NCBI GenBank assembly: GCA_051861205.1
Contig: JBHYDC010000013.1
Coordinates: forward strand, 75,337-139,336
DNA: 64,000 nt
Source of the DNA: JBHYDC01 sp051861205
Lineage (GTDB): Bacteria; Pseudomonadota; Alphaproteobacteria; Rhizobiales; Pleomorphomonadaceae
Direction of reading: 5' to 3'
Position numbers and translations under genes: made by a program. Of this stretch, positions 47,279 to 56,400 are shown piece after piece (position 1 is the first letter of the stretch; each line of letters starts with the position of its first letter). Below the pieces are notes generated by a model. That model saw nothing but the letters and a program-made list of their open reading frames with translations, was not told the origin of the DNA and made no database searches.

Positions 47279-48198
47279 GCGTCCCTCGCGCGCTTTTTCA
47301 TCGCCTTGTCACGGGCGTCGATCAATTCTTCACGGGCGGCGTTTGCCCCGTCCGTGAGGCGCACGACCAGACGGTCGGGAAGGCGCATGTCGATCACGGT
47401 GATATCGCGGTCGATGAGCCCGGAGCGCGCTTCGATCTTGGCAAGCTCGATCGCGGCTTCGGCGGCGCCCTCTTCGGGCAGCATCACCTGCACGCCATTG
47501 TCGAGGAACAGGTCCCAGCGACGGTGCGAAACCAGCATGGACGCCCGCACGCGGTTCTGAAGCTCCGGCGCGTCGTCGAGGATGGATGTAATTTCATGGA
47601 CGCGCGTTTCCGCGCCCTCGCCCATCACGCGCGGAAGCCGCACGAAACGCGATTCCAGCTTCTCGGTGATCACTTCACCGTCGCTATCGATGATTTCGAC
47701 GCGGTCGTTGATCGTTTTCTGCCAAAGGGCGGCCGGCACGCGCTCTTCCAAGATCACGCGGATCTTGTTGGGATAGAGCTTCATGACGGAAACGTTGGAA
47801 ACCCAAGGGTTCGCAGCCAAGCGGGCGCGGGCGGACGCTGCGTCGTAGAGAAACAGCGACTGGCTGGAATGGATGGACAGCGTGTCCAAAACGTTGGCTT
47901 CGTCCACCTCGCGCTGGCCGGTGATCCGGACGGCGGTGACGCGGAAGCCAAGCTCGGCGGTCGTGTCGTTGATCACGTCGAGCGTGCGTCCGGAGAGCGC
48001 GATGCCATAGGCGCTCCAGGCGGCGAGATAGAGGATTGCGGCCAAAAGCCCGGCGCCGCGCGGAATGTGTTGCAGGATCCCCGCCTGCCGCCAGACGGGC
48101 TGCCGATGAAGGCGCGAGACTCCGCGGCGGCCGGGAAAGAAGCGCATGAGTCCCGGACCACTGGATGCCCCCAACCGTCGTGACGTCAGCGCCTGCAA
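47275..48198 (-). CDS. ftsQ: Cell division protein FtsQ
   Basis: The product has 307 residues. A cytoplasmic N-terminus is followed by one membrane segment (GAGLLAAILYLAAWSAYGIAL, about 47-67, cited by ends) and the POTRA and FtsQ domains (VTAVRITGQREVDEANVL). It links FtsK to FtsL. The proposed start is TTG at 48198 because GGAGG lies 7 bases before it; other in-frame codons (48219, or ATG at 48147) are alternatives. Confidence 0.9.
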   Translation of the reverse strand: MQALTSRRLGASSGPGLMRFFPGRRGVSRLHRQPVWRQAGILQHIPRGAGLLAAILYLAAWSAYGIALSGRTLDVINDTTAELGFRVTAVRITGQREVDEANVLDTLSIHSSQSLFLYDAASARARLAANPWVSNVSVMKLYPNKIRVILEERVPAALWQKTINDRVEIIDSDGEVITEKLESRFVRLPRVMGEGAETRVHEITSILDDAPELQNRVRASMLVSHRRWDLFLDNGVQVMLPEEGAAEAAIELAKIEARSGLIDRDITVIDMRLPDRLVVRLTDGANAAREELIDARDKAMKKRARDA

Positions 48199-49109
48199 CT
48201 CGCGTCCTCCACGATCCAACTTACCAACGCCCCGAAGGAGATCCCCTCATGGGCGGCCATTTCGGGCACGAGCGAGGTCGCGGTCATGCCCGGCTGGGTA
48301 TTGACCTCCAAGCAGACGATGTCTCCGGTTCCGTCGCCGCGATCGTTGAAACGAAAGTCGGCGCGGCTCACTCCGCGACACCCGAGGGCTTGGTGCGCCT
48401 CAGCAGCAATCATTTGGACATTTTGGTAAATAAAGGATGAAAGCGGAGCCGGTAACAGGTGGCGCGACCCCCCGGGCCTGTACTTTGCGTCGTAGTCGTA
48501 GAAACCCTGGCTTGGCATCACGACTTCGATAACGCCAAGCGGCCGGTCGCCCATCACCGCGCAGGTTAGTTCGCGGCCAGGCACATAGCTCTCCACCATG
48601 ACAAGATCGCCATAGGGCCAGTCATTTGTACCAAGGAGCTGTGGCGGATGTGTCGCATCCGGCGGCACGATTAAAACCCCGAAGGACGAGCCCTCGGCCG
48701 GCGGCTTGACCACGTAGGGAGGCTTCAGAACATGCGCTTTTGCCGCTTCGAAACGGCTGACGAGCTTATGTTCGGCAACCGGAATGCCAGCCGCCTTCAT
48801 CACATGCTTCGCCTTTGGCTTGTTCATGGCGAGCGCGGAGGCAAGAACGCCCGAATGGGTATAAGGGATCTCAAGGATTTCCAGAATGCCCTGGATGGTG
48901 CCGTCCTCACCGTAGAGACCGTGCAGCGCATTGAAACAGACGTCGGGCTTCAGATCCTCAAGCACAGACGCGATTTGGCGATCGACGTCGATCCGGCTGA
49001 CCCGGTATCCCTGCCCCTCCAGGGAATCGGCGCAGGCCTTGCCGGAGTTGAGGCTGACCGGGCGTTCGGAGGACCAGCCCCCCATGAGAACGGCGACGTG
49101 CTTGGACAT
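48186..49109 (-). CDS. ddl: D-alanine--D-alanine ligase
   Basis: The product has 307 residues, an ATP-grasp enzyme making the D-Ala-D-Ala dipeptide added by MurF. The N-terminus MSKHVAVLMGGWSSERPVS and the GLYGEDGTIQGILE and VFNAL regions match the family. ATG at 49109 is chosen for this N-terminus; upstream in-frame codons reach murB. Its 3' end overlaps ftsQ by 13 bases. Confidence 0.96.
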   Translation of the reverse strand: MSKHVAVLMGGWSSERPVSLNSGKACADSLEGQGYRVSRIDVDRQIASVLEDLKPDVCFNALHGLYGEDGTIQGILEILEIPYTHSGVLASALAMNKPKAKHVMKAAGIPVAEHKLVSRFEAAKAHVLKPPYVVKPPAEGSSFGVLIVPPDATHPPQLLGTNDWPYGDLVMVESYVPGRELTCAVMGDRPLGVIEVVMPSQGFYDYDAKYRPGGSRHLLPAPLSSFIYQNVQMIAAEAHQALGCRGVSRADFRFNDRGDGTGDIVCLEVNTQPGMTATSLVPEMAAHEGISFGALVSWIVEDASCRR

Positions 49110-49197
49110 GGGACGGGTGATCCTCTGATGGAAGAGTGTTCGCGGCGAGCCGAAGCTGCCCGCCATGCGCCTTGTGTGCCGATGCGGCCCCGGCCGG

Positions 49198-50151
49198 TTA
49201 CCTGCCCAGGAACGGCTCGACCTCTCGGCCGCCCTCGAAGACGCCGAGCCGCTTGATTTCCCATTCGAGCCGAATGCCGCTCGTTTCGAACACCCGCGCG
49301 CGCACGGTTTCACCCAGGAGTTCGATGTCGTGCCCGGTGGCTTCGCCCGTGTTGATCAGGAAGTTGCAGTGCATTTCCGACACTTGCGCATCGCCGACCT
49401 TCAGGCCCCGGCAGCCCGCCGCATCCACCAGCTTCCAGGCGGAGTGACCCTCCGGGTTCTTGAACGTGGAACCGCCCGTGCGCGAGCGGATCGGCTGCGC
49501 CTTTTCCCGGTGCTCGGTCACCGCATCCATATCGCGGCGGATCACGTCGCGGTCTTCCGGAATGCCCTCGTAGATCGCCGACGTGAAGATGAGGTCCGGC
49601 GATGCCCCGCAATGCCGGTAGGCGTAGCCCATATCGGTGTTGGTCAGCGTCACGATCTCGCCGCGCCGGTTGACCGCCCGCACCTCGACCACCCGCTGTC
49701 GAGTTTCCGATCCGTGCGCGCCCGCATTCATGCGCAGCGCCCCGCCGATGCCGCCGGGAATGCCGTGGTAGAAGGCAAAGCCGGAGAGGCCATGCTCCAG
49801 CGCCGCCGCTGCGAAATGCTTGTCGGGAACGCCGGCGCCAACCCTTAGCCGCGCGGGACCCGCCGGTTCAACCCCGCCGAAGCCGCGCACCGACAAGCGG
49901 ATCACCACGCCGGGAATGCCACCGTCCCGCACGAGGAGGTTGGAGCCGAGGCCGATGATCGTGATCGGCACGTCATCCGGCACCAAGGGCAGGAAGGCGG
50001 CAAGGTCCGCCTCGTCGGCCGGTTGGTAGAGAAGTTCCGCCGAACCGCCCGCACGAAACCACATGAATTCCTTCAGCGACTTGTCCGCGTCGAAGCGCCC
50101 GCGAATGGGCGCGGTGGATCCAAGCCGCTCTAGAAGCGCCGCGCCGTTCAC
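49198..50151 (-). CDS. murB: UDP-N-acetylenolpyruvoylglucosamine reductase
   Basis: The product has 317 residues and reduces the enolpyruvyl group to give UDP-MurNAc, with FAD. GLGSNLLVRDGGIPG is the FAD-binding stretch and GGSTFKNPEG the catalytic part, which marks a type I MurB. GTG start at 50151 overlaps murC by 4 bases (GTGA). An earlier start would duplicate murC sequence. Confidence 0.96.
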   Translation of the reverse strand: MNGAALLERLGSTAPIRGRFDADKSLKEFMWFRAGGSAELLYQPADEADLAAFLPLVPDDVPITIIGLGSNLLVRDGGIPGVVIRLSVRGFGGVEPAGPARLRVGAGVPDKHFAAAALEHGLSGFAFYHGIPGGIGGALRMNAGAHGSETRQRVVEVRAVNRRGEIVTLTNTDMGYAYRHCGASPDLIFTSAIYEGIPEDRDVIRRDMDAVTEHREKAQPIRSRTGGSTFKNPEGHSAWKLVDAAGCRGLKVGDAQVSEMHCNFLINTGEATGHDIELLGETVRARVFETSGIRLEWEIKRLGVFEGGREVEPFLGR

Positions 50152-51560
50152 GGGGCACCCGCCAGGGTTTCGAGTTGCTTGGGCAAGGCATAGGCCCACG
50201 CCGTGATGTTGCCCGCGCCGAGACAAACGACAATATCGCCGGGCTTCACCGCTTCCGCGATCATCGGCGCAAGCGCGTCGGCGCCGTCCAGCGCCCGGAC
50301 GTCACGATGACCGGCCGCCTTGGCGCCCGACACCAGCGCATCCCGGTCGACACCCTCGATGGGTGCTTCGCCGGCCGCATAAACGTCGGCGATGATGACG
50401 GTATCGGCATCGTTGAACGCCTTGCAGAACTCCGGCATCAGGCTGGCGAGGCGACTGTAGCGATGCGGCTGAACGACCGCGATCACCCGCCCGGACGCGC
50501 CCTCGCGCGCGGCACGCAGCACCGCCATGATTTCCACGGGGTGATGGCCGTAGTCGTCGTAAATGGTGACGCCGTTCCATGTTCCGGTTCGCGTGAAGCG
50601 CCGCTTCACGCCGCCGAAGGACTTCAGACCCCGGCGGATCGCGTCGGCGGAAATGCCCAGACGATGGGCGACCGCGATGGCCGCCGTGGCGTTGGACACG
50701 TTGTGCCGCCCCGGCATCGGCAATTCCAGATCGGACAGCGCATCCTCGGCCCCGGTGATCCGGTCGCGGATGACGACCTGGAACCGCGAGGTGCCGCCGT
50801 CCACCTTCATGTCGAAGAAGCGCGCGTCGGCCTGCGGGTTCTCGCCATAGGTGATGATGCGCCGGTCTTCGATGCGCGAGACCAGCGCCTGCACTTCGGG
50901 ATGGTCCAGGCACATGACCGCGAAACCGTAGAAGGGCACGTTTTCCACGAATTGCCGGAATGCGGCCTTGGCAGCATCGAAGGTGCCGTAATGATCGAGA
51001 TGTTCCGGATCGATGTTGGTGACGACCGCAATGTCGGCCGGCAGCTTCACGAAGGTGCCGTCGCTTTCGTCCGCCTCCACCACCATCCAGTCGCCCGCGC
51101 CCATGCGGGCGTTGGTGCCATAGGCGTTGATGATGCCGCCGTTGATGACGGTGGGATCGAGCCCGCCCGCGTCGAGCAGCGCCGCGACGAGCGAGGTCGT
51201 GGTGGTCTTGCCATGCGTGCCGCCGATGGCGATGGCTTGGCCGAAGCGCATCAGTTCGGCCAGCATCTCGGCCCGCCGTACGATCGGCAAATGGCGCTCG
51301 CGGGCGGCGACCAGTTCGGGATTGTCGCGCTTGATCGCCGACGAAACGACGACAACTTCCGCAAGGCCGAGATTGTCCGCCCGGTGCCCGACGGCAACCG
51401 CGATGCCCTTGGCCCGCAGCCGCTCGACATTGGCGCCCTCCGCCACGTCGGAGCCTTGCACGCGGTAGCCGAGGTTTTGCAGCACTTCGGCAATGCCGCT
51501 CATGCCGATGCCGCCGATGCCGACGAAATGGACGGGTCCGATATCCCCAGGCATTTTCAT
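50148..51560 (-). CDS. murC: UDP-N-acetylmuramate--L-alanine ligase
   Basis: The product has 470 residues of the Mur ligase family and adds L-Ala to UDP-MurNAc. GGTHGKTTTTSL (about residues 115-126) is the P-loop and GIGGIGMSGIAEVL the N-terminal Rossmann motif; ATNIDPEHLDHYG-like segments follow. It lies 6 bases after murG and overlaps murB. Confidence 0.97.
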   Translation of the reverse strand: MKMPGDIGPVHFVGIGGIGMSGIAEVLQNLGYRVQGSDVAEGANVERLRAKGIAVAVGHRADNLGLAEVVVVSSAIKRDNPELVAARERHLPIVRRAEMLAELMRFGQAIAIGGTHGKTTTTSLVAALLDAGGLDPTVINGGIINAYGTNARMGAGDWMVVEADESDGTFVKLPADIAVVTNIDPEHLDHYGTFDAAKAAFRQFVENVPFYGFAVMCLDHPEVQALVSRIEDRRIITYGENPQADARFFDMKVDGGTSRFQVVIRDRITGAEDALSDLELPMPGRHNVSNATAAIAVAHRLGISADAIRRGLKSFGGVKRRFTRTGTWNGVTIYDDYGHHPVEIMAVLRAAREGASGRVIAVVQPHRYSRLASLMPEFCKAFNDADTVIIADVYAAGEAPIEGVDRDALVSGAKAAGHRDVRALDGADALAPMIAEAVKPGDIVVCLGAGNITAWAYALPKQLETLAGAP

Positions 51561-51566
51561 GGGAAG

Positions 51567-52682
51567 TCAGGTCCTTGAAGTTGATGCCGGCGATGCGCCG
51601 GACGCAATGCGTTCCACGAGATCGGCAAGACGCTTCACGGCATCGGGCCGGCCCTCGCCACGCGCGGCATCGGCCATGGCCGACAAGCGATCGGGCTCAG
51701 TCATGAAGGCGGCAATAAGGCTGGCGAGGCGCGTTGGCGTCAGACCAGCCTGCTCTGCCATCATAGCCCCGCCCGCCCGCTCCAGCGCGAGCGCGTTGGT
51801 CTTCTGGTCGTTGTCGAGCGCATGGGGCAGCGGCACTAGGATCGACGGACGCCCGATAACCGCGAGTTCCGACACCGACGATGCCCCGGACCGGCAGACA
51901 ACGAGATGCGCCTCCGCGATCCGCGCCGGCAAATCGGAAAAGAAGGGCGCGATTTCGGAGCGGATGCCGAGCGCCGCAAGGGACATCTGAAGCCGCTCCG
52001 CATCCTCCGGCCGCCCCTGCTGCACCAGCCGCAGACGGCCGCGCAGATCGGCCGGCAGTTCGGCGAGCGCCGGCGGCACAAGCTGCGAAAAGACGCGCGC
52101 GCCCTGGCTTCCGCCGAACACGACCAGCCTGAAATCCCCGGCAAGGTCTGGCTTCTCATAAGGCTTCACGGCCGCGATCACGCGCGGGCGCACCGGATTG
52201 CCGGTGAATACGGCTTTGTCCTTGCCAGTCCCCATGAGCCCGGTTGCGGCGAAAGACGTGGCGATGGCCGTGACACGCCCGGCGAGGAAGCGGTTCGCCC
52301 GGCCCATCACCGCGTTGGCCTCGTGAATGATCGTCGGAACGCGCAGCAGGCTTGCGGCAAGCAGCGGTGGCAGGGTGGGATAGCCGCCGAAGCCGATCGC
52401 AACGGCTGGCCTGACCCGGCGCACCAGCGCGAAGGATTGCGCCTGCCCCAAGCCGAGCCGAACAGCCGAACGGGCAAGGCCAAGCACCGAGCGGTCACCG
52501 AAGGTGGCGGACGAAATGATGTGCACGGCTTCAGCGGGGAAGTCTCCGCCATAGGCGGCCACCCGGTGGTCCGTCGCCAGATGCACGGTCAGCCCGCGCG
52601 CGCCAAGCTCATGGGCCAGCGCTTCGGCCGGAAAAAGGTGACCGCCGGTGCCCCCGGCGGCGATCAGGACCGTCTTGCCCAT
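51567..52682 (-). CDS. murG: UDP-GlcNAc:lipid I glycosyltransferase MurG
   Basis: The product has 371 residues and converts lipid I to lipid II at the inner membrane. GGTGGHLFPAEALA near the N-terminus and GGSQGARVFS, CRSGASSVSELA are the family motifs. ATG at 52682 opens the conserved GKTVLIAAGGTGGH strand. The gap to ftsW is 41 bases. Confidence 0.97.
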   Translation of the reverse strand: MGKTVLIAAGGTGGHLFPAEALAHELGARGLTVHLATDHRVAAYGGDFPAEAVHIISSATFGDRSVLGLARSAVRLGLGQAQSFALVRRVRPAVAIGFGGYPTLPPLLAASLLRVPTIIHEANAVMGRANRFLAGRVTAIATSFAATGLMGTGKDKAVFTGNPVRPRVIAAVKPYEKPDLAGDFRLVVFGGSQGARVFSQLVPPALAELPADLRGRLRLVQQGRPEDAERLQMSLAALGIRSEIAPFFSDLPARIAEAHLVVCRSGASSVSELAVIGRPSILVPLPHALDNDQKTNALALERAGGAMMAEQAGLTPTRLASLIAAFMTEPDRLSAMADAARGEGRPDAVKRLADLVERIASGASPASTSRT

Positions 52683-52723
52683 CGTGCCCGCTTTGTCATG
52701 CCCACTCTGTTCTGCCGGCTCTA

Positions 52724-53884
52724 TCACGCCCGGCCCGGGAAGGCTTCAAACTCGATCGGAGCGATGTAGCGGGTCTGTTCCGCGCGCTTGCGGGTGAGCG
52801 CCAGCAGCATGCCCATCGACATGGCAACCGCCACCAACGACGACCCGCCGTAACTGATGAAGGGCAACGTCATACCCTTGGCCGGCATCAGGTGAAGGTT
52901 CACCGCCATGTTGATGCAGGATTGCAGGCCGAAGAGGATCACGAGACCCGCGCTCGCAAGCCGCACATAGGCGTCGTTCTCGCGCATGGCGTGAGAAAAA
53001 CCCCGGATGACGGCAAAGGCGAACAGCAACACCAGCGCTACGCACAGGATCAGCCCGAATTCCTCGCCGAGAACGGCGAACACGAAGTCGGTGTGGCTGT
53101 CCGGCAGAATGCGCTTGAAGGTGCCCTCGCCCGGCCCCTGCCCGAACCAGCCGCCGTTGACGAAAGCTTCCTGCGCCGTCGTGACCTGATAGCTGTCGCC
53201 GGCTTCGGGATTGAGGAACCTGTCGATACGGCTCTTCACATGCGGCACCATGGAATAGGCCGCAGCGATGCCCCCGACGGCAACCCCGCCGAGCATCAGG
53301 ATCAGCATCCACGACATGCCGGCCAGGAACAGGAGACCCGCCCAGGTCAGGCTGACGAGCAGGGTCTGCCCGAAGTCAGGCTGCGCGATCAGGAGCGCCG
53401 CCACGATCGAGAGCAGCAGAAACGAAAAGATCTTGCCCGGCATGTCGGGGCGCCGTTGCGATTCAGCGAGAAGAAACCCGCAAACGATAGCAAAAAACGG
53501 CTTCACGAATTCCGAGGGCTGAACCGACATGCCGGCCACGTTCAGCCAGCGCCGCGCGCCCTTCACTTCCGGCCCGACGAAGAGTGTGACGATCAGGAGA
53601 CCGACGCAAGCCACGAACCCGAGAAGTGCAAGACGCCGGATCTGGCGCGGGGCGAGGAAGGAAACGCCGATAAGGGCGATGATGGCCGGAATGGCAAACA
53701 GCGTCTGCCGCTTCACGAAGTAATAGCTATCGGCGATGCCGATGCGCTCGGCGACGGCAGGGCTCGCCGCGAGGGACAATACGACGCCGCCGAAAATCAA
53801 AGCGAGAAAGGCCGCAAGCAGAAGCCTATCGACGGTGAACCACCAGTCGGCAAGGCGGTTGCGCTCAGCGCGGGAGACCATCAA
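52724..53884 (-). CDS. ftsW: Lipid II polymerase FtsW
   Basis: The product has 386 residues with about ten membrane helices. GPEVKGARRWL and QPDFGQTLLVSLTW are the SEDS motifs around the catalytic Asp. It is the division glycosyltransferase that works with FtsI. It overlaps murD by 4 bases and precedes murG. Confidence 0.96.
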   Translation of the reverse strand: MMVSRAERNRLADWWFTVDRLLLAAFLALIFGGVVLSLAASPAVAERIGIADSYYFVKRQTLFAIPAIIALIGVSFLAPRQIRRLALLGFVACVGLLIVTLFVGPEVKGARRWLNVAGMSVQPSEFVKPFFAIVCGFLLAESQRRPDMPGKIFSFLLLSIVAALLIAQPDFGQTLLVSLTWAGLLFLAGMSWMLILMLGGVAVGGIAAAYSMVPHVKSRIDRFLNPEAGDSYQVTTAQEAFVNGGWFGQGPGEGTFKRILPDSHTDFVFAVLGEEFGLILCVALVLLFAFAVIRGFSHAMRENDAYVRLASAGLVILFGLQSCINMAVNLHLMPAKGMTLPFISYGGSSLVAVAMSMGMLLALTRKRAEQTRYIAPIEFEAFPGRA

Positions 53885-55278
53885 ACGACCCCCTGAAAAG
53901 GAACAACACCGGGATGGGCGAGAACGAGACGGCGGAAATGATCGCCTCTCGCCTCGAAATTGCGGAACTGATCGAAGGACGCGCAGGCCGGCGATAGCAA
54001 GACGACCGCGTCTTCGCCACTCGCAGCCGCGTCCGCGATCGCGGCGGGAATGGCTGCGTCGAGCGCACCCATAATGTCGGCCGGCACGGCCCCGCCAAGC
54101 GTGTGAGCGAACTCGTCGGCTGCCGCGCCGATCAGATAGGCCCTGGCGATGCGCGGGAAGAAGGCACTGAGCGATGTGATCCCGCCGGTCTTCGGCTTAC
54201 CGCCCGCAATCCAGTAGATCCGCTCGAAACTGGCCAGCGCCCGCGCGGCGGCATCGGCGTTGGTGGCTTTGGAATCGTTGATGATTGTCACGCGCCCGAT
54301 CCGGCCGACCGGCTCCATGCGGTGTGCAAGGCCGGGAAAGCTGATCAGGCCGGCCCGGACTTCATCAAGGCCAAGCCCGAGCGACCGGGTGGCCGCGACA
54401 GCCGCCGCCGCGTTCTGAGCGTTATGAACGCCGCGCAGCACCGCGTGGCCATGGAGATCGGCCACGACCATGCGCAATCCGCCTTGCGGCTCCGTTAGGC
54501 GGCCGCCGACCGCCCAAACGCCATGCGGCACCGGGCCAGCGGTTGAGATGCGTTTGGTCTCGCCGCCGAGATGCTCGCGCCGATCCGCCATCGCACGCGA
54601 CCAAGGGTCGTCGATGCCGACCACCGCCATGCTTGCGCCCTGCACCAGCCGCTCCTTCACCGCCGCATAGGCCGCCATGGTGCCGTGACGGTCGAGGTGA
54701 TCCTCGGAGACGTTGAGGTGAACGCCCACCGTTGGGTCCAGCGTGGGCGCAAGATCGATCTGGAACGACGAGCACTCGACCACATAATGCCGGTGCGGCG
54801 AAAACGGCTCCAGGCCGAGCACCGCCGGACCGAAGTTTCCGCCGATCTGAACATCCACCCCCGCCGCGCGCAGGATATGCGCGATCAGCGCCGTCGTCGT
54901 TGATTTGCCGTTGGTGCCGGTGATCGCGATGAAGGGCGCGTCGGGGCACACCGCGCGCCGCTCGCGGGCGAACAGTTCGATATCGCCGATGATCTCAACG
55001 CCCGCCTGCCGGGCCAGGAGTACCGACCAGTGCGGCTCCGGATGGGTGAGCGGAACGCCCGGTGCCAGCACCAGCGCATGGAACGCGCCGAATTCCGCGT
55101 TGCGCCAGTCGTCAACCGGCACGCCGGCCGCAACCGCCGCCGCGCGCGCCGCTTCGCTATCATCCCACGCCACCACCTCGGCGCCGCCGGCAAGCAAGGC
55201 CTGCACCGTTGCGATGCCCGAACCGCCGAGCCCGAACACGGCGATCCGGCGACCCGCTGATGTGGTGATGGGGATCAT
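53881..55278 (-). CDS. murD: UDP-N-acetylmuramoyl-L-alanine--D-glutamate ligase
   Basis: The product has 465 residues and adds D-Glu. ITGTNGKSTTTAL (about residues 118-130) is the P-loop; FGLGGSGIATVQALL is the N-terminal Rossmann motif and LNVSEDHLDRHGTM the central one. Start codon lies 9 bases after mraY stop. Confidence 0.96.
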   Translation of the reverse strand: MIPITTSAGRRIAVFGLGGSGIATVQALLAGGAEVVAWDDSEAARAAAVAAGVPVDDWRNAEFGAFHALVLAPGVPLTHPEPHWSVLLARQAGVEIIGDIELFARERRAVCPDAPFIAITGTNGKSTTTALIAHILRAAGVDVQIGGNFGPAVLGLEPFSPHRHYVVECSSFQIDLAPTLDPTVGVHLNVSEDHLDRHGTMAAYAAVKERLVQGASMAVVGIDDPWSRAMADRREHLGGETKRISTAGPVPHGVWAVGGRLTEPQGGLRMVVADLHGHAVLRGVHNAQNAAAAVAATRSLGLGLDEVRAGLISFPGLAHRMEPVGRIGRVTIINDSKATNADAAARALASFERIYWIAGGKPKTGGITSLSAFFPRIARAYLIGAAADEFAHTLGGAVPADIMGALDAAIPAAIADAAASGEDAVVLLSPACASFDQFRNFEARGDHFRRLVLAHPGVVPFQGVV

Positions 55279-55287
55279 CGGCCCTCG

Positions 55288-56373
55288 TCAGCGCAGCTTG
55301 AGGGACGACAGGCCGATGAGGGCGAGCACGACGGCGATGATCCAGAAGCGGATCACGACCTGTGCTTCCGTCCAGCCGAGATGCTCGAAATGGTGATGGA
55401 TCGGCGCCATCTTGAACACGCGCCGCCCCGTCGTCTTGAACGAAAACACCTGGATGATGACCGACGCGGCTTCGAGCACAAAGAGCCCGCCGATGATGGC
55501 CAGCACGATCTCATGCTTGGTCGCAACCGCGATGGTGCCAAGGAGACCGCCGAGCGCGAGCGACCCGGTATCGCCCATGAAGATGGCCGCCGGCGGTGCG
55601 TTGAACCAGAGGAAGCCGAGCCCAGCCCCGAGCACCGCCCCGCACAGCACGGCAAGCTCGCCGGTTCCGTTGACGAAATGGATCTGAAGATAGCCGGAGA
55701 AAACGGCGTTTCCGGCGAGATAGGCGATGAGCCCGAAACTCGCCGCCGCGATCATCACCGGCACGATCGCAAGCCCGTCGAGACCGTCGGTCAGGTTCAC
55801 CGCATTGCCGGCGGCCACGATCACGAAGGCGCCGAAGGGGATGAAGAACCACGAAAGGTCGATCAGCACGTCTTTCAGGAACGGCAGCGCCAGGGAAGTG
55901 GCGAACTGCGCCTCGCCAGCCTTGGAAATCACGAGGCAGGCAAGCCCCGCGATCAGGAATTCAAGCCCGAGCCGCGCCTTGCCCGACAGCCCCTTGTGCG
56001 ACTGTTTTGTCACCTTCAGAAGGTCGTCGTAGAAGCCGATGCTGCCGAAGGCGAGCGTGACGACGATGACGGTCCACACGTAAGGGCTCTTCAGATCTGC
56101 CCAAAGCAGCGTGGAAACCAAAAATCCCGACAAGATCATCAGGCCGCCCATGGTGGGCGTGCCCTTCTTGGTGACGAGATGGCTCTGCGGGCCGTCAGCG
56201 CGGATCGGCTGGCCCTTGCCCTGCCTCAGACGAAGCGACGTGATGATCGCCGGCCCGAACATAAAGACGAAGAACAAGGCCGTCATGACGGCGGCACCGG
56301 TCCGGAACGTGATGTACCGGAATACGTTCAGGACCGAAATTTGCCCCGAGAGTTCGGCCAGATAGACCAGCAT
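55288..56373 (-). CDS. mraY: Phospho-MurNAc-pentapeptide transferase MraY
   Basis: The product has 361 residues with ten membrane segments and makes lipid I. GTPTMGGLMILSG, NLTDGLDGLAI and MGDTGSLALGG are the catalytic-loop motifs. It lies 27 bases after the murE-murF gene. Confidence 0.97.
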   Translation of the reverse strand: MLVYLAELSGQISVLNVFRYITFRTGAAVMTALFFVFMFGPAIITSLRLRQGKGQPIRADGPQSHLVTKKGTPTMGGLMILSGFLVSTLLWADLKSPYVWTVIVVTLAFGSIGFYDDLLKVTKQSHKGLSGKARLGLEFLIAGLACLVISKAGEAQFATSLALPFLKDVLIDLSWFFIPFGAFVIVAAGNAVNLTDGLDGLAIVPVMIAAASFGLIAYLAGNAVFSGYLQIHFVNGTGELAVLCGAVLGAGLGFLWFNAPPAAIFMGDTGSLALGGLLGTIAVATKHEIVLAIIGGLFVLEAASVIIQVFSFKTTGRRVFKMAPIHHHFEHLGWTEAQVVIRFWIIAVVLALIGLSSLKLR

Positions 56374-56400
56374 CGTGTCGTCTTTCCCCGGAAAGGTGTG